The notes beneath the pieces are model-generated. The model was given only the letters and a program-made list of their open reading frames with translations. It did no database searches and had not been told where the DNA came from. Below, in pieces: positions 27,003-36,220 of a stretch of DNA of 64,000 bases; position 1 is the first letter of the stretch; every line of letters starts with the position of its first letter. The stretch is taken from contig OZ242360.1 of NCBI GenBank assembly GCA_965208775.1, forward strand, positions 806,001 through 870,000, given 5' to 3'. Position numbers and translations under genes: made by a program. This stretch comes from JAPOVO01 sp026708165 (GTDB lineage Bacteria > Chloroflexota > UBA11872 > VXNJ01).

Positions 27003-28190
27003 ATGGACCCGATCCGCAACCCTTACGCACCTGGAGCGGGCACGCCGCCCCCAGAACTGGCTGGCCGGGACGACATCCGCGAGAACGCGCGTATCGCGTT
27101 GGCGCGTACCGCTCTGGCCCGTTCCAGCAAGAGCCTGATCATGGTTGGTCTGCGAGGCGTCGGCAAGACGGTGCTCCTGGACCAAATTCGGACAGACGCT
27201 GAAGCAAGCGGGATATGCGCGCTGCAAATCGAGGCGTCCGAGGATCGTTCGTTGCCCGCGATACTGGCGCCTCAATTGCGCCTCGCACTACTCAAACTCT
27301 CAAGAATCGAAGCCGCCAAGGCACTGGTGCAACGCGGACACAGAGCACTCAAAGGCTTTGTTGGAGCGCTGAAAGTCAAATATCACGACATCGAGGTCGG
27401 CCTGGACCTCGACTCGGAACCCGGCTTGGCGGACAGCGGAGACTTGGAAACCGACCTGCAGGACCTATTGCAAGCCGTCGGTGAAGCCGCCAAGGCCGGC
27501 GGAAGCTGCGTGGCGCTGTTCCTGGACGAGATCCAGTATGCAAAAGAGGATCAGTTGGCGGCCTTGATCATGGCGCTGCATCGGACCTCCCAGCGGCAGC
27601 TTCCGGTGATCATGATCGGGGCGGGCCTGCCGCAAGTGCGAGGCCGGATGGGAAGAGCGAAGTCTTACGCCGAAAGACTCTTCGATTTCCCCGAAATCGG
27701 AGCGCTCTCCCCCGACGACGCCAGGCTCGCTATTGCAAAGCCCGCCAACGACGAGGGAGTGCAGATACAGTCTTCGGCGCTGGATGCGATCATCTCCGAA
27801 ACTCAATGCTATCCGTACTTTCTGCAGGAGTGGGGAAAGCATTCATGGGATGTCGCGGAAAGCTCTCCTATCACGGATTCCGACGTGGAAGTCGCCTCCG
27901 ACCAGGCGATAGCCGCTCTCGATCAGAGCTTCTTCCTGGTCAGGTTCGATCGACTCACTCCCGCGGAAAAGAAATACGTGCGAGCCATGGCCGAACTCGG
28001 CGCGGGGCCTCATCGTTCCGGTGACATTGCCAGCGTCTTGAACCGTCCCGTCTCCTCCCTGGCGCCCACTCGCAGCCAGTTGATCGGCAAGGGCACGATA
28101 TGGAGTCCGGGACACGGCGACACCGCATTTACGGTTCCTATGTTCGACGAGTTCATGTTGCGCATGATGCCCGGCGACGAGTGGCGATAG
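27003..28190 (+). CDS. AAA-family ATP-binding protein (archaeal-ATPase/Orc1-like)
   Basis: A 395-aa P-loop ATPase. Walker A is GLRGVGKT (49-56), Walker B is VALFLDEIQYA (about 167-177), and sensor-like VIMIGAGLPQ follows. The C-terminal 120 residues include a winged-helix-like part (LTPAEKKYVRAMAELG ... SGDIASVLNRPVSSLAPTRSQLIGKG). Such ATPases are found in stand-alone regulatory or mobile contexts, often with an AAA_16-type annotation. ATG start, no good Shine-Dalgarno, so perhaps a leaderless mRNA. Its role is unknown. Confidence 0.82.
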   Translation: MDPIRNPYAPGAGTPPPELAGRDDIRENARIALARTALARSSKSLIMVGLRGVGKTVLLDQIRTDAEASGICALQIEASEDRSLPAILAPQLRLALLKLSRIEAAKALVQRGHRALKGFVGALKVKYHDIEVGLDLDSEPGLADSGDLETDLQDLLQAVGEAAKAGGSCVALFLDEIQYAKEDQLAALIMALHRTSQRQLPVIMIGAGLPQVRGRMGRAKSYAERLFDFPEIGALSPDDARLAIAKPANDEGVQIQSSALDAIISETQCYPYFLQEWGKHSWDVAESSPITDSDVEVASDQAIAALDQSFFLVRFDRLTPAEKKYVRAMAELGAGPHRSGDIASVLNRPVSSLAPTRSQLIGKGTIWSPGHGDTAFTVPMFDEFMLRMMPGDEWR

Positions 28191-28353
28191 CCTCCCCCCG
28201 CGCTACTCGCTAACAGCCCGAATTCCTAGGCGCTTCGACAGGACCAGTCCTACAGCCGTTCAACAACCCGAGTGTTCCGTCCCCACGCAAAGGCGCAAAC
28301 TCGGCAACTCTCCGCTACCATTGATCGATCCCGCAGCCCCCAAAAAGACGAAA

Positions 28354-28593
28354 ATGCCCCAATCCCGAAACTTCGACACCTTGACCGAATTGACCGAGGC
28401 TCTCCGCGAGCTGACGCAGTTGATTGAAGGCGCCGCCGGTCCCGGGGCCAAAGATCGCAAGTCCAGCTTCCGCGAGCTCATCGAGCGGATAGACGCGCTC
28501 GGAGCTGCCCTGCCGCCAACCGAGCGGTCGCTTAGACATTATGTCAAGCAGCACAGCTACGCCAAGGCCCTGGCCTACCTGGAAGAGGCCTGA
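28354..28593 (+). CDS. small hypothetical protein
   Basis: A 79-aa acidic/basic helical protein if started at ATG 28354 (MPQSRNFDTLTELTEALRE); an upstream TTG at 28321 would add eleven residues. It consists of two likely amphipathic helices (about 6-25 and 34-52) and a third (RSLRHYVKQHSYAKALAYLEE). The GC-rich third codon positions support real coding. No family was recognised. It sits alone between the AAA ATPase gene and a convergent MFS gene. Confidence 0.5.
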   Translation: MPQSRNFDTLTELTEALRELTQLIEGAAGPGAKDRKSSFRELIERIDALGAALPPTERSLRHYVKQHSYAKALAYLEEA

Positions 28594-28664
28594 AATCCCC
28601 CCGAGTCCGGCGGATCGACGATGCTCGGCTGCGGCGAGCCAAGAGTCAGCTCCACCGCCTCCCT

Positions 28665-29933
28665 TCACATACGGGCTTCCGGTAGAACCTTCAGGATGAC
28701 CAGCCCGCTAATCGCGAAATACACGGCCATAATCCCAAACACAGCCGTATATCCGAGTAGCGGCTGGGCTCGGTTGAATGCGTCGAGCAATACGCCCGCA
28801 GTCAGGGTCGACACGGCGTCGCCACCGGCAGTCGCTAAATTGGTCAGCCCCATGTAGAGGCCCGGCGCCCGCGCATCAGGTATCAGGTCTATCGCCAGCG
28901 CCCAGTCGGCGGCGGTGAAGATACCAACCGCCAGACCCATAACGGCCATCGCCGCCACGAGCTGCGGATAGCTGAAACTAAACATCAGGATCACCGACGC
29001 CAAAACCCCAAACCCGCATGCGACGAACACAAGTCTGCGACGCCCGAAACGATCCGACAGCCAGCCGGCCGGGACAGAGGTGATTGCGGCAATGATCAGG
29101 AGCACTCCCAGAGCCATTGACGTCGGCCCGCCGGCCTGTTCCATCCCCAGGCGCTCCCGCACCGTGAACAGAAGGATGTTGTCCGCCGCCAGCAGTCCCA
29201 TGAAAAAGAAGAGCCGCGAGAGCATCAGCCACGCAAATCCGGGCCGCGACTTCAGCTCACCCACCCGCGTCCGCAGCTCGTCCGCAACGGCCCGGCGGTC
29301 TTCCACGGGAGGCGGCGGCCCTTCCGGCGTGCTCAGCGCCGAGACTATCGCGACAGCCGTCAGGACGACAGCCGCGACAATCAGATAGACCTCCGGCTGC
29401 CCGCTATCAAGGAAATAACCTCCCACGAGCGCCCCGATTACGGTCCCTACCAGGTTGCCCAAGCCGAAAAAGCCCGAAGCGCGTCCACGCTGTCTCAGCG
29501 GGACCAGGTCCGGAATCACGCCTTGGTACGGCCCGTGAGCGCTGTTGGCCGAAATCTGCAACATGATGAACGCCGCGAAGAGAAGCGGAAACGTCCCCGC
29601 CGCTCCGATCAACAGCAGGAAACCCGCGCTCAGCAATGAGCCGACGACCATGTACGGCCGTCTTCGTCCAATCCGGAAAGTCGAACGGTCGCTGACCGCC
29701 CCCATCAGCGGTTGGACCACCACCGCCACCAGCAAACCGCTGAACAGGAGAAGTCCCAGGAACGTGCCCTTGTTCTCCGTCCCTACCAGCGACTCCACCC
29801 GGTCGGGGAAATAGACAATATTGAGGCCGCCCCACATCGTGGAAAGACCCACCCAGAACAGGCTGATCCGCGCCAGAAACCACGGACTGACGGTCCTGTT
29901 GCCAGCCTGTTGCCCAACCGCCTCCGTGTTCAC
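28665..29933 (-). CDS. MFS transporter
   Basis: A 422-aa transporter with about twelve TM helices. The MFS loop 2-3 motif appears as GAVSDRSTFRIGRRRPYMVVG (about 68-88), a form shared with glycoside-pentoside-hexuronide or sucrose-type carriers, and SDRFGRRRLVF marks the second half (about 262-272). ATG at 29933. Sugar transport is a family-based guess. It is isolated from the neighbouring genes by about 70 bases downstream and about 360 bases upstream. Confidence 0.86.
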   Translation of the reverse strand: MNTEAVGQQAGNRTVSPWFLARISLFWVGLSTMWGGLNIVYFPDRVESLVGTENKGTFLGLLLFSGLLVAVVVQPLMGAVSDRSTFRIGRRRPYMVVGSLLSAGFLLLIGAAGTFPLLFAAFIMLQISANSAHGPYQGVIPDLVPLRQRGRASGFFGLGNLVGTVIGALVGGYFLDSGQPEVYLIVAAVVLTAVAIVSALSTPEGPPPPVEDRRAVADELRTRVGELKSRPGFAWLMLSRLFFFMGLLAADNILLFTVRERLGMEQAGGPTSMALGVLLIIAAITSVPAGWLSDRFGRRRLVFVACGFGVLASVILMFSFSYPQLVAAMAVMGLAVGIFTAADWALAIDLIPDARAPGLYMGLTNLATAGGDAVSTLTAGVLLDAFNRAQPLLGYTAVFGIMAVYFAISGLVILKVLPEARM

Positions 29934-30293
29934 CTCGAGTCTCCTCGGTTATGGGTCAAGTGGCTGTGGCGGAATGCCGGACTCAGCGGGAGAATGCACC
30001 AAACCAGCAGGATCGATGCGGGAACAGCAAGCGACGCCTGACTTATACGGTCTGCGGGCAACCGTCCTCGCGGCCAGTACCTATCGCCCCAGATCCACTC
30101 CACCATCGCCTCGCCCCCTTCAGCCCCAAGCCAGGCCCACTTCTGCACGTCATTATTGTCCAAAACCAAATCATCTTTCATTCAGGCCGCCCCCACTCCG
30201 CCCGCAACAGACGAATCAGCTCAGTTCGGCGCGGCGACCAAAACCTGATACCGTGACTCCGCATCCGCCGCCGGCCCGTCACGAGGTAGACCA
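29934..30293. other. intergenic region between divergent MFS and Gfo/Idh genes
   Basis: 360 bases with only short, low-quality frames and no gene that can be supported. It must contain the divergent promoters of its two flanking genes, but no clear -35/-10 pair was recognised. Confidence 0.5.
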
Positions 30294-31184
30294 ATGGACG
30301 AGGTTCGCATCGGCCTGATATGGCCCGACAGTTCACACGCCGACCGCTTCTCCGAGCTTTGCAATCTTCCAGGTGGTAACACCCACGGAGATCGAGTCGA
30401 AGGCGCTCGGGTAGTCGGTCTCTGGGGCAAGAACGCGGATCGGAACCGCAGTCTCTCTGGAGCATTCGGCATCCAGCTTGTGGCCGACCGCAAGGAGGAC
30501 CTCATCGGCCAAATCGATCTCGCGGTCGTGATGTCCCGCGACGGGGCGATGCACCTGGAGTTGGCCCGCCCGTTTCTCGAGGCCGGTATCGCGACATTTG
30601 TCGACAAGCCTCTAGCCAACTCGCTAGAGGACGCCCTCGCCATCTCCGAGCTTGCGCGCAAACACGAAGCGCCGATGACGTCGTTTTCTACGTACCGGAC
30701 CGCCGCGTCGGTTCAGCAAATCAAGAACGACCAGCTGGAATCGCTAGATGGATTTACGTTCGGCGAGTTCACCGGACCGGGACAGCTCGAAAACGAGTAC
30801 GGCGGACTCATCTTCTATGGAATCCACGCCGCCGAGCTGGCGCTCGAATTTATGGGACCGGGAGCCGAGCGCGTTCGATGCTCGACCCACGGCGGCAACA
30901 CCTCGGCCACCGTCACCTGGACCGACTACCGCTCCGCCACCGTCAACGTGCTCGGCAATGCGTCCTACGTGTTTCACGTATCGCTCTACGGGCCGAACGG
31001 ACATCACTCCGTGGTGCCCGACCCGACCAGGCTCTATCCCGACGGACTCGCAATCGCCGTCGAAATGGCGCGGTCAAGGAAAGAGCCGCTGGAACACCAA
31101 GTGTTCATCGAATCGATCGCCCTCGTCGAGGCCATGAACGCCTCGCTCAGATCAGGCAAAACTGAACCCATCCCTAGCTTCTAA
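30294..31184 (+). CDS. Gfo/Idh/MocA-like oxidoreductase (divergent)
   Basis: A 296-aa NAD-binding oxidoreductase-like protein. The N-terminal Rossmann part starts VRIGLIWPDSSHADRF, where the usual G-x-G-x-x-G is replaced, so cofactor binding may be altered. The family EKP motif survives as VDKPLANSLEDAL (about 103-115). The C-terminal domain has FYGIHAAELALEFMG, with the His of the active-site region. ATG at 30294. The lost glycine motif and short length set it apart from the Gfo/Idh gene at 4151-5128. Confidence 0.75.
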   Translation: MDEVRIGLIWPDSSHADRFSELCNLPGGNTHGDRVEGARVVGLWGKNADRNRSLSGAFGIQLVADRKEDLIGQIDLAVVMSRDGAMHLELARPFLEAGIATFVDKPLANSLEDALAISELARKHEAPMTSFSTYRTAASVQQIKNDQLESLDGFTFGEFTGPGQLENEYGGLIFYGIHAAELALEFMGPGAERVRCSTHGGNTSATVTWTDYRSATVNVLGNASYVFHVSLYGPNGHHSVVPDPTRLYPDGLAIAVEMARSRKEPLEHQVFIESIALVEAMNASLRSGKTEPIPSF

Positions 31185-31322
31185 CAACGACTATGCCGAA
31201 TGACCGCTACAGCCCCACTGCGTGGCTTCTCAGGTAGTTCGTCCACGCTGCACAGCTTTCATCACAAACCCGCGCACCACTCACCGCCTGCTTGACCCGT
31301 CCTGACCGCAGTCTGTAGCTGC

Positions 31323-32435
31323 CTAGACCGGATTCTCCAGGTTTACCGTTCCGACCGACCCCATCTGTCCGCGCTGGCGTAGCGCCTGGTCGGCCAGCAC
31401 GAGCGCCATCATGGCTTCCACGATCGGAACCGCTCGCGGAACGACGCAAGGATCGTGCCTTCCGCGCCCCCTCATCACCGTGGAGGCGCCGGCCTCGTCG
31501 ACCGTCTCCTGATCGGAATTGATCGTGGCCGTGGGCTTGAACGCCGCACGCACGACGATATTCTCGCCGTTGCTCAGGCCCCCCTGGATTCCCCCCGAGT
31601 TGTTCGACCGAGTGCGCACACGCTCTCCATCGGCATAAAACGCGTCGTTGTGACTTGATCCAGTCAGACTGATTCCTCCGAAACCGGAGCCGACCTCGAA
31701 CCCCTTGCACGCGGGCAGCGAGAGCATCGCCTTGGCCAGTTCCGCGTCGAGCTTGTCGAACACCGGCTCTCCAAGCCCCGGCGGTACGTTTCTGGCCACT
31801 ACTTCGACCACACCCCCCAGTGAATCTCCGTTCTTGCGAGCCTCGTCTATCCGCGCGATTATCCGCGCCGCCGCGTCGCTGTCCGGGCATCTCGCGATAT
31901 TCGCCTCTACGTCCTCCCTGGTAACGACGTCCGTGTCGACCTCGACTGCGATCTGCCAGATTTGCTTGACGTATCCAACGATCTCGACCCCGTACTCCAG
32001 GCTCAGGAACTTCTTCGCTATCGCACCCGCGGCAACCCGGCCGATGGTCTCGCGCGCGCTGGCCCGGCCGCCGCCCTTCCAGTTGCGAATCCCGTACTTC
32101 GCCTGATACGTGTAATCGGCGTGAGACGGACGGAACAACCTGCGCATGTAGTCGTAGTCTTTGCCCCTCGCGTCTTTGTTCCAGACCCCGACCAGTATCG
32201 GCGTGCCGAGCGTCAGACCCTCAAATACCCCCGACAGGATTTGCGCCGTATCCGGCTCCCGCCGCTGCGTAGTGATGGAGCTTTGACCGGGGCGGCGTCT
32301 ATCCAGTTCCGACTGGATTTCGCTCAGCTCGATGGGAAGCTGCGGCGGACAGCCATCAACCACCACGCCGACCGCGTCGCCGTGCGACTCACCCCACGTC
32401 GTTACGCGGAAGGCGTGGCCAAATGTGTTTGCCAT
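31323..32435 (-). CDS. aroC: chorismate synthase
   Basis: The last shikimate-pathway enzyme, converting EPSP to chorismate with reduced FMN. The protein is 370 aa, normal length. It opens MANTFGHAFRVTTWGESHG and shows the signature blocks ELDRRRPGQS, GGGRASARETIGRVAAGA, RTRSNNSGGIQGGLSNGE and RHDPCVVPRAVPIVEAMMA. The stand-alone gene has no other shikimate genes next to it. Start ATG at 32435. Confidence 0.97.
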   Translation of the reverse strand: MANTFGHAFRVTTWGESHGDAVGVVVDGCPPQLPIELSEIQSELDRRRPGQSSITTQRREPDTAQILSGVFEGLTLGTPILVGVWNKDARGKDYDYMRRLFRPSHADYTYQAKYGIRNWKGGGRASARETIGRVAAGAIAKKFLSLEYGVEIVGYVKQIWQIAVEVDTDVVTREDVEANIARCPDSDAAARIIARIDEARKNGDSLGGVVEVVARNVPPGLGEPVFDKLDAELAKAMLSLPACKGFEVGSGFGGISLTGSSHNDAFYADGERVRTRSNNSGGIQGGLSNGENIVVRAAFKPTATINSDQETVDEAGASTVMRGRGRHDPCVVPRAVPIVEAMMALVLADQALRQRGQMGSVGTVNLENPV

Positions 32436-32848
32436 CTCAACCTGCCTCCGCGGTCATCAGCTCGCCGCTCGGATCTCTCACATTACCTCCGCCGCCCGCG
32501 CGACTCTGCTTCAGCCGCTCGGGCCAACGTCCCGTCGATCATATCGCCGCCGCTCTCCGGCGGATAGACGAAGCCAGCAAGCCAGAGGTCTGCCGACACA
32601 CCATTTCACGTAGTCCCGGTTCGCGCTGCTCATGAAGCTCGCCACATTACGGTCATACCTCGACTCCCCCTCCCGTCATTCCCGCGAAAGCGGGAATCCA
32701 GAGGCTAGAAACCGGCGGTCAAGCGGTCGCTGCGCGTCTACCCACATTTCACCCGCTTGCTGTTTGGACATTGACTCTCGACACAAACACTCCATCGCTA
32801 AACTCAATCCAGCGGAAGTCGCGGGAATCAGGCGGAGGAGCTACGACC
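32436..32848. other. intergenic region with palindromic repeat
   Basis: 413 bases between divergent aroC and the deacetylase. Apart from the CATTCCCGC-GAAA-GCGGGAATCC palindrome at 32675-32701, nothing recognisable. The frame open from 32771 is not taken as coding before the ATG at 32849, which has a much better ribosome site. Confidence 0.55.
32675..32701. repeat. REP-like palindrome (simple form)
   Basis: ATTCCCGC-GAAA-GCGGGAAT forms a perfect 8-bp stem with a GAAA loop (32678-32697), flanked by GTC and CCAG. A near-identical copy lies at 56755-56780, and relatives with CCGG cores at 34768-34794. Confidence 0.85.
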
Positions 32849-33732
32849 ATGCCGGGAACCATGCTGCTCGGTTACGACGTGGAGTCGCGGGAAAAACGTG
32901 AAGGCATAACGAGGAAGTTCCTCGAATCGGCCAGGGAGCTGCACAACCGCCTTAAAGTCCCCGCCACCTTTTTCATCCTTGGTCAGACTCTGGAACAGAA
33001 TGTCGAGGAGTTTCAGGCGATTGCCCAGGACCCGTTGTTCGACCTCCAGCAGCACACCTATTCCCACCAGCTCTTGAAGACTCTTCACATCGACAATGGC
33101 GAGTCGATTCGCATCGTGCTGGGCGTCACCCCGGAGAAATCTCGTGAAGAGGTCCGTAAGGCCAACCATCTTCTTCAACATCATCTGGACGTCGACTGCA
33201 TCGGTCTTACCGGTCCCTGGACCTACTACCGGGGCCTGCGCGACCGCCCCGAACTCGTCAGGATGGTCTGGGAAGAGGGCATCCGCTTCGTCCGAACCGA
33301 CGGTCGCAACGAAAAGACTGGCACCCGGTCTCGCTCGACCTGCAGCCCTACTGGTACGACGAGTTCCCGTTCTGGCGACCCCAAAACGAGAGCACGGCGC
33401 CTTCGCCCATGCCCGCCGTGCTCGAGATTCCCACCCACGGCTGGCACGACTGCGTCATTCGCCCCGAGGTGTTGGGTTGGGAGGATGTGGACGGATGGGT
33501 GGAGTCGATGAAGCCTTACATCAACCGCGCCGCCGCCGAAGACCTCATCTTCTCCTACTGCCAGCACGACCACAGCAGCATCCGCGAAGACCCGGAGATG
33601 AGCGGAACCGAAAGACACATCGAATACGCGCTGGAGAAAGGCCTGCGCGTCATAACGTGCAACGACTATTACGAAGAGCGGAAGAACGCCCGAGCGCGCG
33701 TCGCCCCCGTCGCCGCCGCTCCCGCGGACTAG
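32849..33732 (+). pseudogene. polysaccharide deacetylase family protein, frameshifted
   Basis: Carbohydrate-esterase-4-like protein split over two frames. The first part (from ATG 32849, GGCGGAGGAG upstream) has MLLGYDVESREK, ATFFILGQTLE and QQHTYSHQLL with the catalytic Asp and His pair. The second part continues KDWHPVSLDLQPYWYDE and carries ILEIPTHGWHD-like and YCQHDHSSI segments to the stop at 33732. The join is at AAAA 33312-33315: five As would restore GAA AAA GAC TGG. A single-base loss in a homopolymer thus breaks it. It may be a true pseudogene, an assembly error, or a slippage site. Confidence 0.82.
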
Positions 33733-33775
33733 TCCGTTACGCTCTCGTCCTCAATCTAAGCGGCGGCCCGTCGAT

Positions 33776-34615
33776 CTACCCAATCCCCAGCAGACCGAGC
33801 GCGTCGCGGTTGATGATCCCTTCGACTACATCGTCCGGGATCCGCGGAAAGCCCGTACCTTCGACCTGATCGTTCAGACGCCGCAGCTTCTCCATGCCCT
33901 CGCTCGGGGTCCAGAACGGAAAATCGGACCCGAACAGCAGCTTGTCCGCGACTCCCCATTCGACCATCAGCGTCAGCGCCTGCCACGCCTGCCACGGCCT
34001 CACCCAGCCGGCCCCTGACACGTCGGCGTAGACGTTCGGGTGCTTCCGCAGCACCACCGCGCAGTCCCGCTGCCAGGGATGTGCCATGTGCGCGATAACT
34101 ATCTTCAGCTCGCTAAACGCCTGCGCAACGTCGTCGAACAGCAGCGGCTCGCTCTGTTTCAAGGACACCCGGTCGTCCGGGTGCGCGCCCATATGGGTGA
34201 GTATCGGCAGTCCCAGGTCTATCGCTTTTTCGTACAGCGGGAAGATCTTCGGATCGGCCGGGTTGTAGCGCCCCAGGATCGGGTGCAGCTTGATGCCGCA
34301 TAACCCAAGCTCCGACGCCGCCCGGTCGATCTTCTCCAGGTAGTCCTCCTCCATTGGATCGATGGCCATGAAACCGAGCAGCTTCTCGGGCGCCCGGCTC
34401 ACCCACTCCGCCGTGTACTCGTCAGGCGTCATGGTCCCCGTGCTGCGGGCGCGCACTCCAAAGCAGATTGCCTTGTCGACCGGCTCCATTTCCCGCATGA
34501 AGTGGTCGAACTCCGTCGGCGCCATCGGCGGATATCCGCCCCGCTCCATCTTGCTGTGGGCGGCCGCCGTCACGTGCTCCGGTTGAATGCAGTGAGCATG
34601 AACGTCAACTCTCAT
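33776..34615 (-). CDS. amidohydrolase family protein (amidohydrolase_2)
   Basis: A 279-aa TIM-barrel metal-dependent hydrolase or decarboxylase. HAHC near the start (MRVDVHAHCIQPEH), GLPILTHMGAHP (His, about 131-142), IVIAHMAHPWQRD, and the C-terminal LLFGSDFPFWTP with the metal Asp are the family ligands. It is a close paralog of the gene at 36221-37060: same length and nearly the same motifs throughout. It is the last gene of the minus-strand sugar-acid cluster, separated from the enolase-family gene by a 354-base repeat-rich gap. Possibly a lactonase; inference. Confidence 0.86.
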   Translation of the reverse strand: MRVDVHAHCIQPEHVTAAAHSKMERGGYPPMAPTEFDHFMREMEPVDKAICFGVRARSTGTMTPDEYTAEWVSRAPEKLLGFMAIDPMEEDYLEKIDRAASELGLCGIKLHPILGRYNPADPKIFPLYEKAIDLGLPILTHMGAHPDDRVSLKQSEPLLFDDVAQAFSELKIVIAHMAHPWQRDCAVVLRKHPNVYADVSGAGWVRPWQAWQALTLMVEWGVADKLLFGSDFPFWTPSEGMEKLRRLNDQVEGTGFPRIPDDVVEGIINRDALGLLGIG

Positions 34616-34702
34616 CTTCCGCTCCTTTGCGTTTCACTGCCAAAGACGCCCCGTCCACGCACTGCGGCCTGCCGACATATCGTCACTATGACCTACCGAT
34701 CC

Positions 34703-34753
34703 GTCACTCCGGCGAAAACCCTGCCCCGTACTCGATACGGGGCCGGAATCCAG
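34703..34753. repeat. REP-like palindrome (nested form)
   Basis: An outer stem CTCCGGC/GCCGGAA-type encloses GAAAACCCTG and an inner stem CCCCGTA-CTCGA-TACGGGG. The whole resembles 56607-56660, which differs mainly in the short spacer. It ends in CCAG like the simple form. Confidence 0.8.
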
Positions 34754-34767
34754 ACGCGCCCCTTTCC

Positions 34768-34794
34768 GCCATTCCGGCGAAAGCCGGAATCCAG
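34768..34794. repeat. REP-like palindrome (simple form, CCGG core)
   Basis: ATTCCGGC-GAAA-GCCGGAAT is a perfect 8-bp stem with a GAAA loop, flanked by GCC and CCAG. Same plan as 32675-32701, with compensating changes in both arms of the stem. Confidence 0.85.
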
Positions 34795-34969
34795 AAACTT
34801 GCTGACAGGGGCGTTTCGGCGAAGAGCCTGCCCCATTCCCGATACGTTGCCGGTATCAGGCTTGAGGGGAGACTCTCCATAATGTCCCCGCGCTCTTCAT
34901 CATTCCCGCAAGAGTGGGTGCAATGTCCTCCTCCATCCACGACCGACCGTTCAGCGTCCGCCTATCGCC

Positions 34970-36160
34970 TCAACGCAGCGAGTCTTCGTACTTCGGCACC
35001 GGGATCTCTCCCACCGGTCGATGCAGGTTATAGAGATCGTACGGCTCGTAGGGATGCTTCAACGCTTCCTCTTCGTTTAGCTCCACGCCCAGCCCCGGCC
35101 GGTCGGGTATTTCCAGCCAGCCATCTTTGATGACTTTCGGATTGGCGCAAACGTCTTCCGCCCACTTCTCCGGCGGGAAACTCTCCAGCACCAGGAAGTT
35201 GGGAACGCACGCCGCCATCTGCACCGCCGAAGCGTAGGAGACCTCGCCGTTGGGATTGTGCGGGGCGATGGGAACGTAGTGGGCGTCCGCGATGGCCGCG
35301 ATCTTCCTGGCCTCCAGCATGCCGCCGCAGTGCGACATGTCCGGCTGTATAACGTCCACCGCGCGTTGTTCCAGCAGTTGACTGTAGGTGAATATCGTGA
35401 ATAGTCGCTCGCCGGTCGCCACTGGAATGTTGATCTTGCTCCGGACGTGAGCCATCTCACCCAGGTTCTCGTGCGGGATCGGCTCCTCGAAGAAGCTGAT
35501 GTTGAATTGTTCGACCGCCTGAGCCGCGCGAACGGCATTGCCTGTGGTGTTGAATATCCCGTTGCAATCGATATACAGGTCGATGTCCGGGCCGACTGCC
35601 TCGCGGACGGCGGCGACGGATTCGATTCCCTCCCTCAGGATTCGGTTCTCCAGCCGGTAGAAGTCGATCCCCTGCCTCCGGCCCCAGGGATTGAATTTCA
35701 AGCCCTGCGCGCCCAGCTTCAGGATTCGCTTCGCGTCGTTGTAAAACTGCTCCGGCGTTGACCCCTGCTGATACCAGGCGTTTGCGTAGAGCTTTACTCT
35801 GTCGCGTACCTTGCCGCCGAGAAGCTCGTACACTGGCACGTCGAGCGCCTTGGCCTTGATGTCCCACAGCGCGGTCTCGACCCCGCTGATCGCGCTGGTC
35901 AGGACCTCGCCGCCCGCGTAGAACCCCCGCCGGTACATCTCCTGGAAGTGCAGCTCGATCTGACGCGCGTCCTTGCCCAAGATGTAACGAGAAAGCTCCC
36001 GCACCGCCTGTGCCGACGAGGCTTCCTTTCCTTCAAGCGTCGCCTCCCCGACTCCCGACACGCCTACGTCGGTCTCGAGCTTGACGATCACCCAGTTGCG
36101 CCACGACCCCCCGATCACGAACACCTTGCACTCGGTCACGATCATCGGTTTCATCGGCAT
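34970..36160 (-). CDS. mandelate racemase/enolase-superfamily sugar-acid dehydratase
   Basis: A 396-aa acid-sugar dehydratase of the galactonate-dehydratase (DgoD-like) group. N-terminal capping domain, then the barrel with metal ligands in DLYIDCNGIF (Asp), ISFFEEPIPHE (Glu) and ATGERLF (Glu). QPDMSHCGG and APHNPNGEVSYA supply the His-Asp pair. The motif LKFNPWG replaces the K-x-K of mandelate racemase, as expected for dehydratases. It probably makes a 2-keto-3-deoxy sugar acid, which the DapA-family gene upstream (40650-41654) could cleave. Exact sugar unknown. Confidence 0.87.
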   Translation of the reverse strand: MPMKPMIVTECKVFVIGGSWRNWVIVKLETDVGVSGVGEATLEGKEASSAQAVRELSRYILGKDARQIELHFQEMYRRGFYAGGEVLTSAISGVETALWDIKAKALDVPVYELLGGKVRDRVKLYANAWYQQGSTPEQFYNDAKRILKLGAQGLKFNPWGRRQGIDFYRLENRILREGIESVAAVREAVGPDIDLYIDCNGIFNTTGNAVRAAQAVEQFNISFFEEPIPHENLGEMAHVRSKINIPVATGERLFTIFTYSQLLEQRAVDVIQPDMSHCGGMLEARKIAAIADAHYVPIAPHNPNGEVSYASAVQMAACVPNFLVLESFPPEKWAEDVCANPKVIKDGWLEIPDRPGLGVELNEEEALKHPYEPYDLYNLHRPVGEIPVPKYEDSLR

Positions 36161-36220
36161 AGCTCCCGCTCCCAGTCAAACGTCAAGAAAAGGACAATCC
36201 CGGCACGACGGAACATCCGG

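Larger units (their letters stand above)
34616..34969. other. intergenic region packed with palindromic repeats
   Basis: 354 bases without a gene, holding two clear REP-like palindromes (34703-34753, 34768-34794) and a decayed third (about 34804-34860). The short open frames across it are produced by the repeats. Confidence 0.7.
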
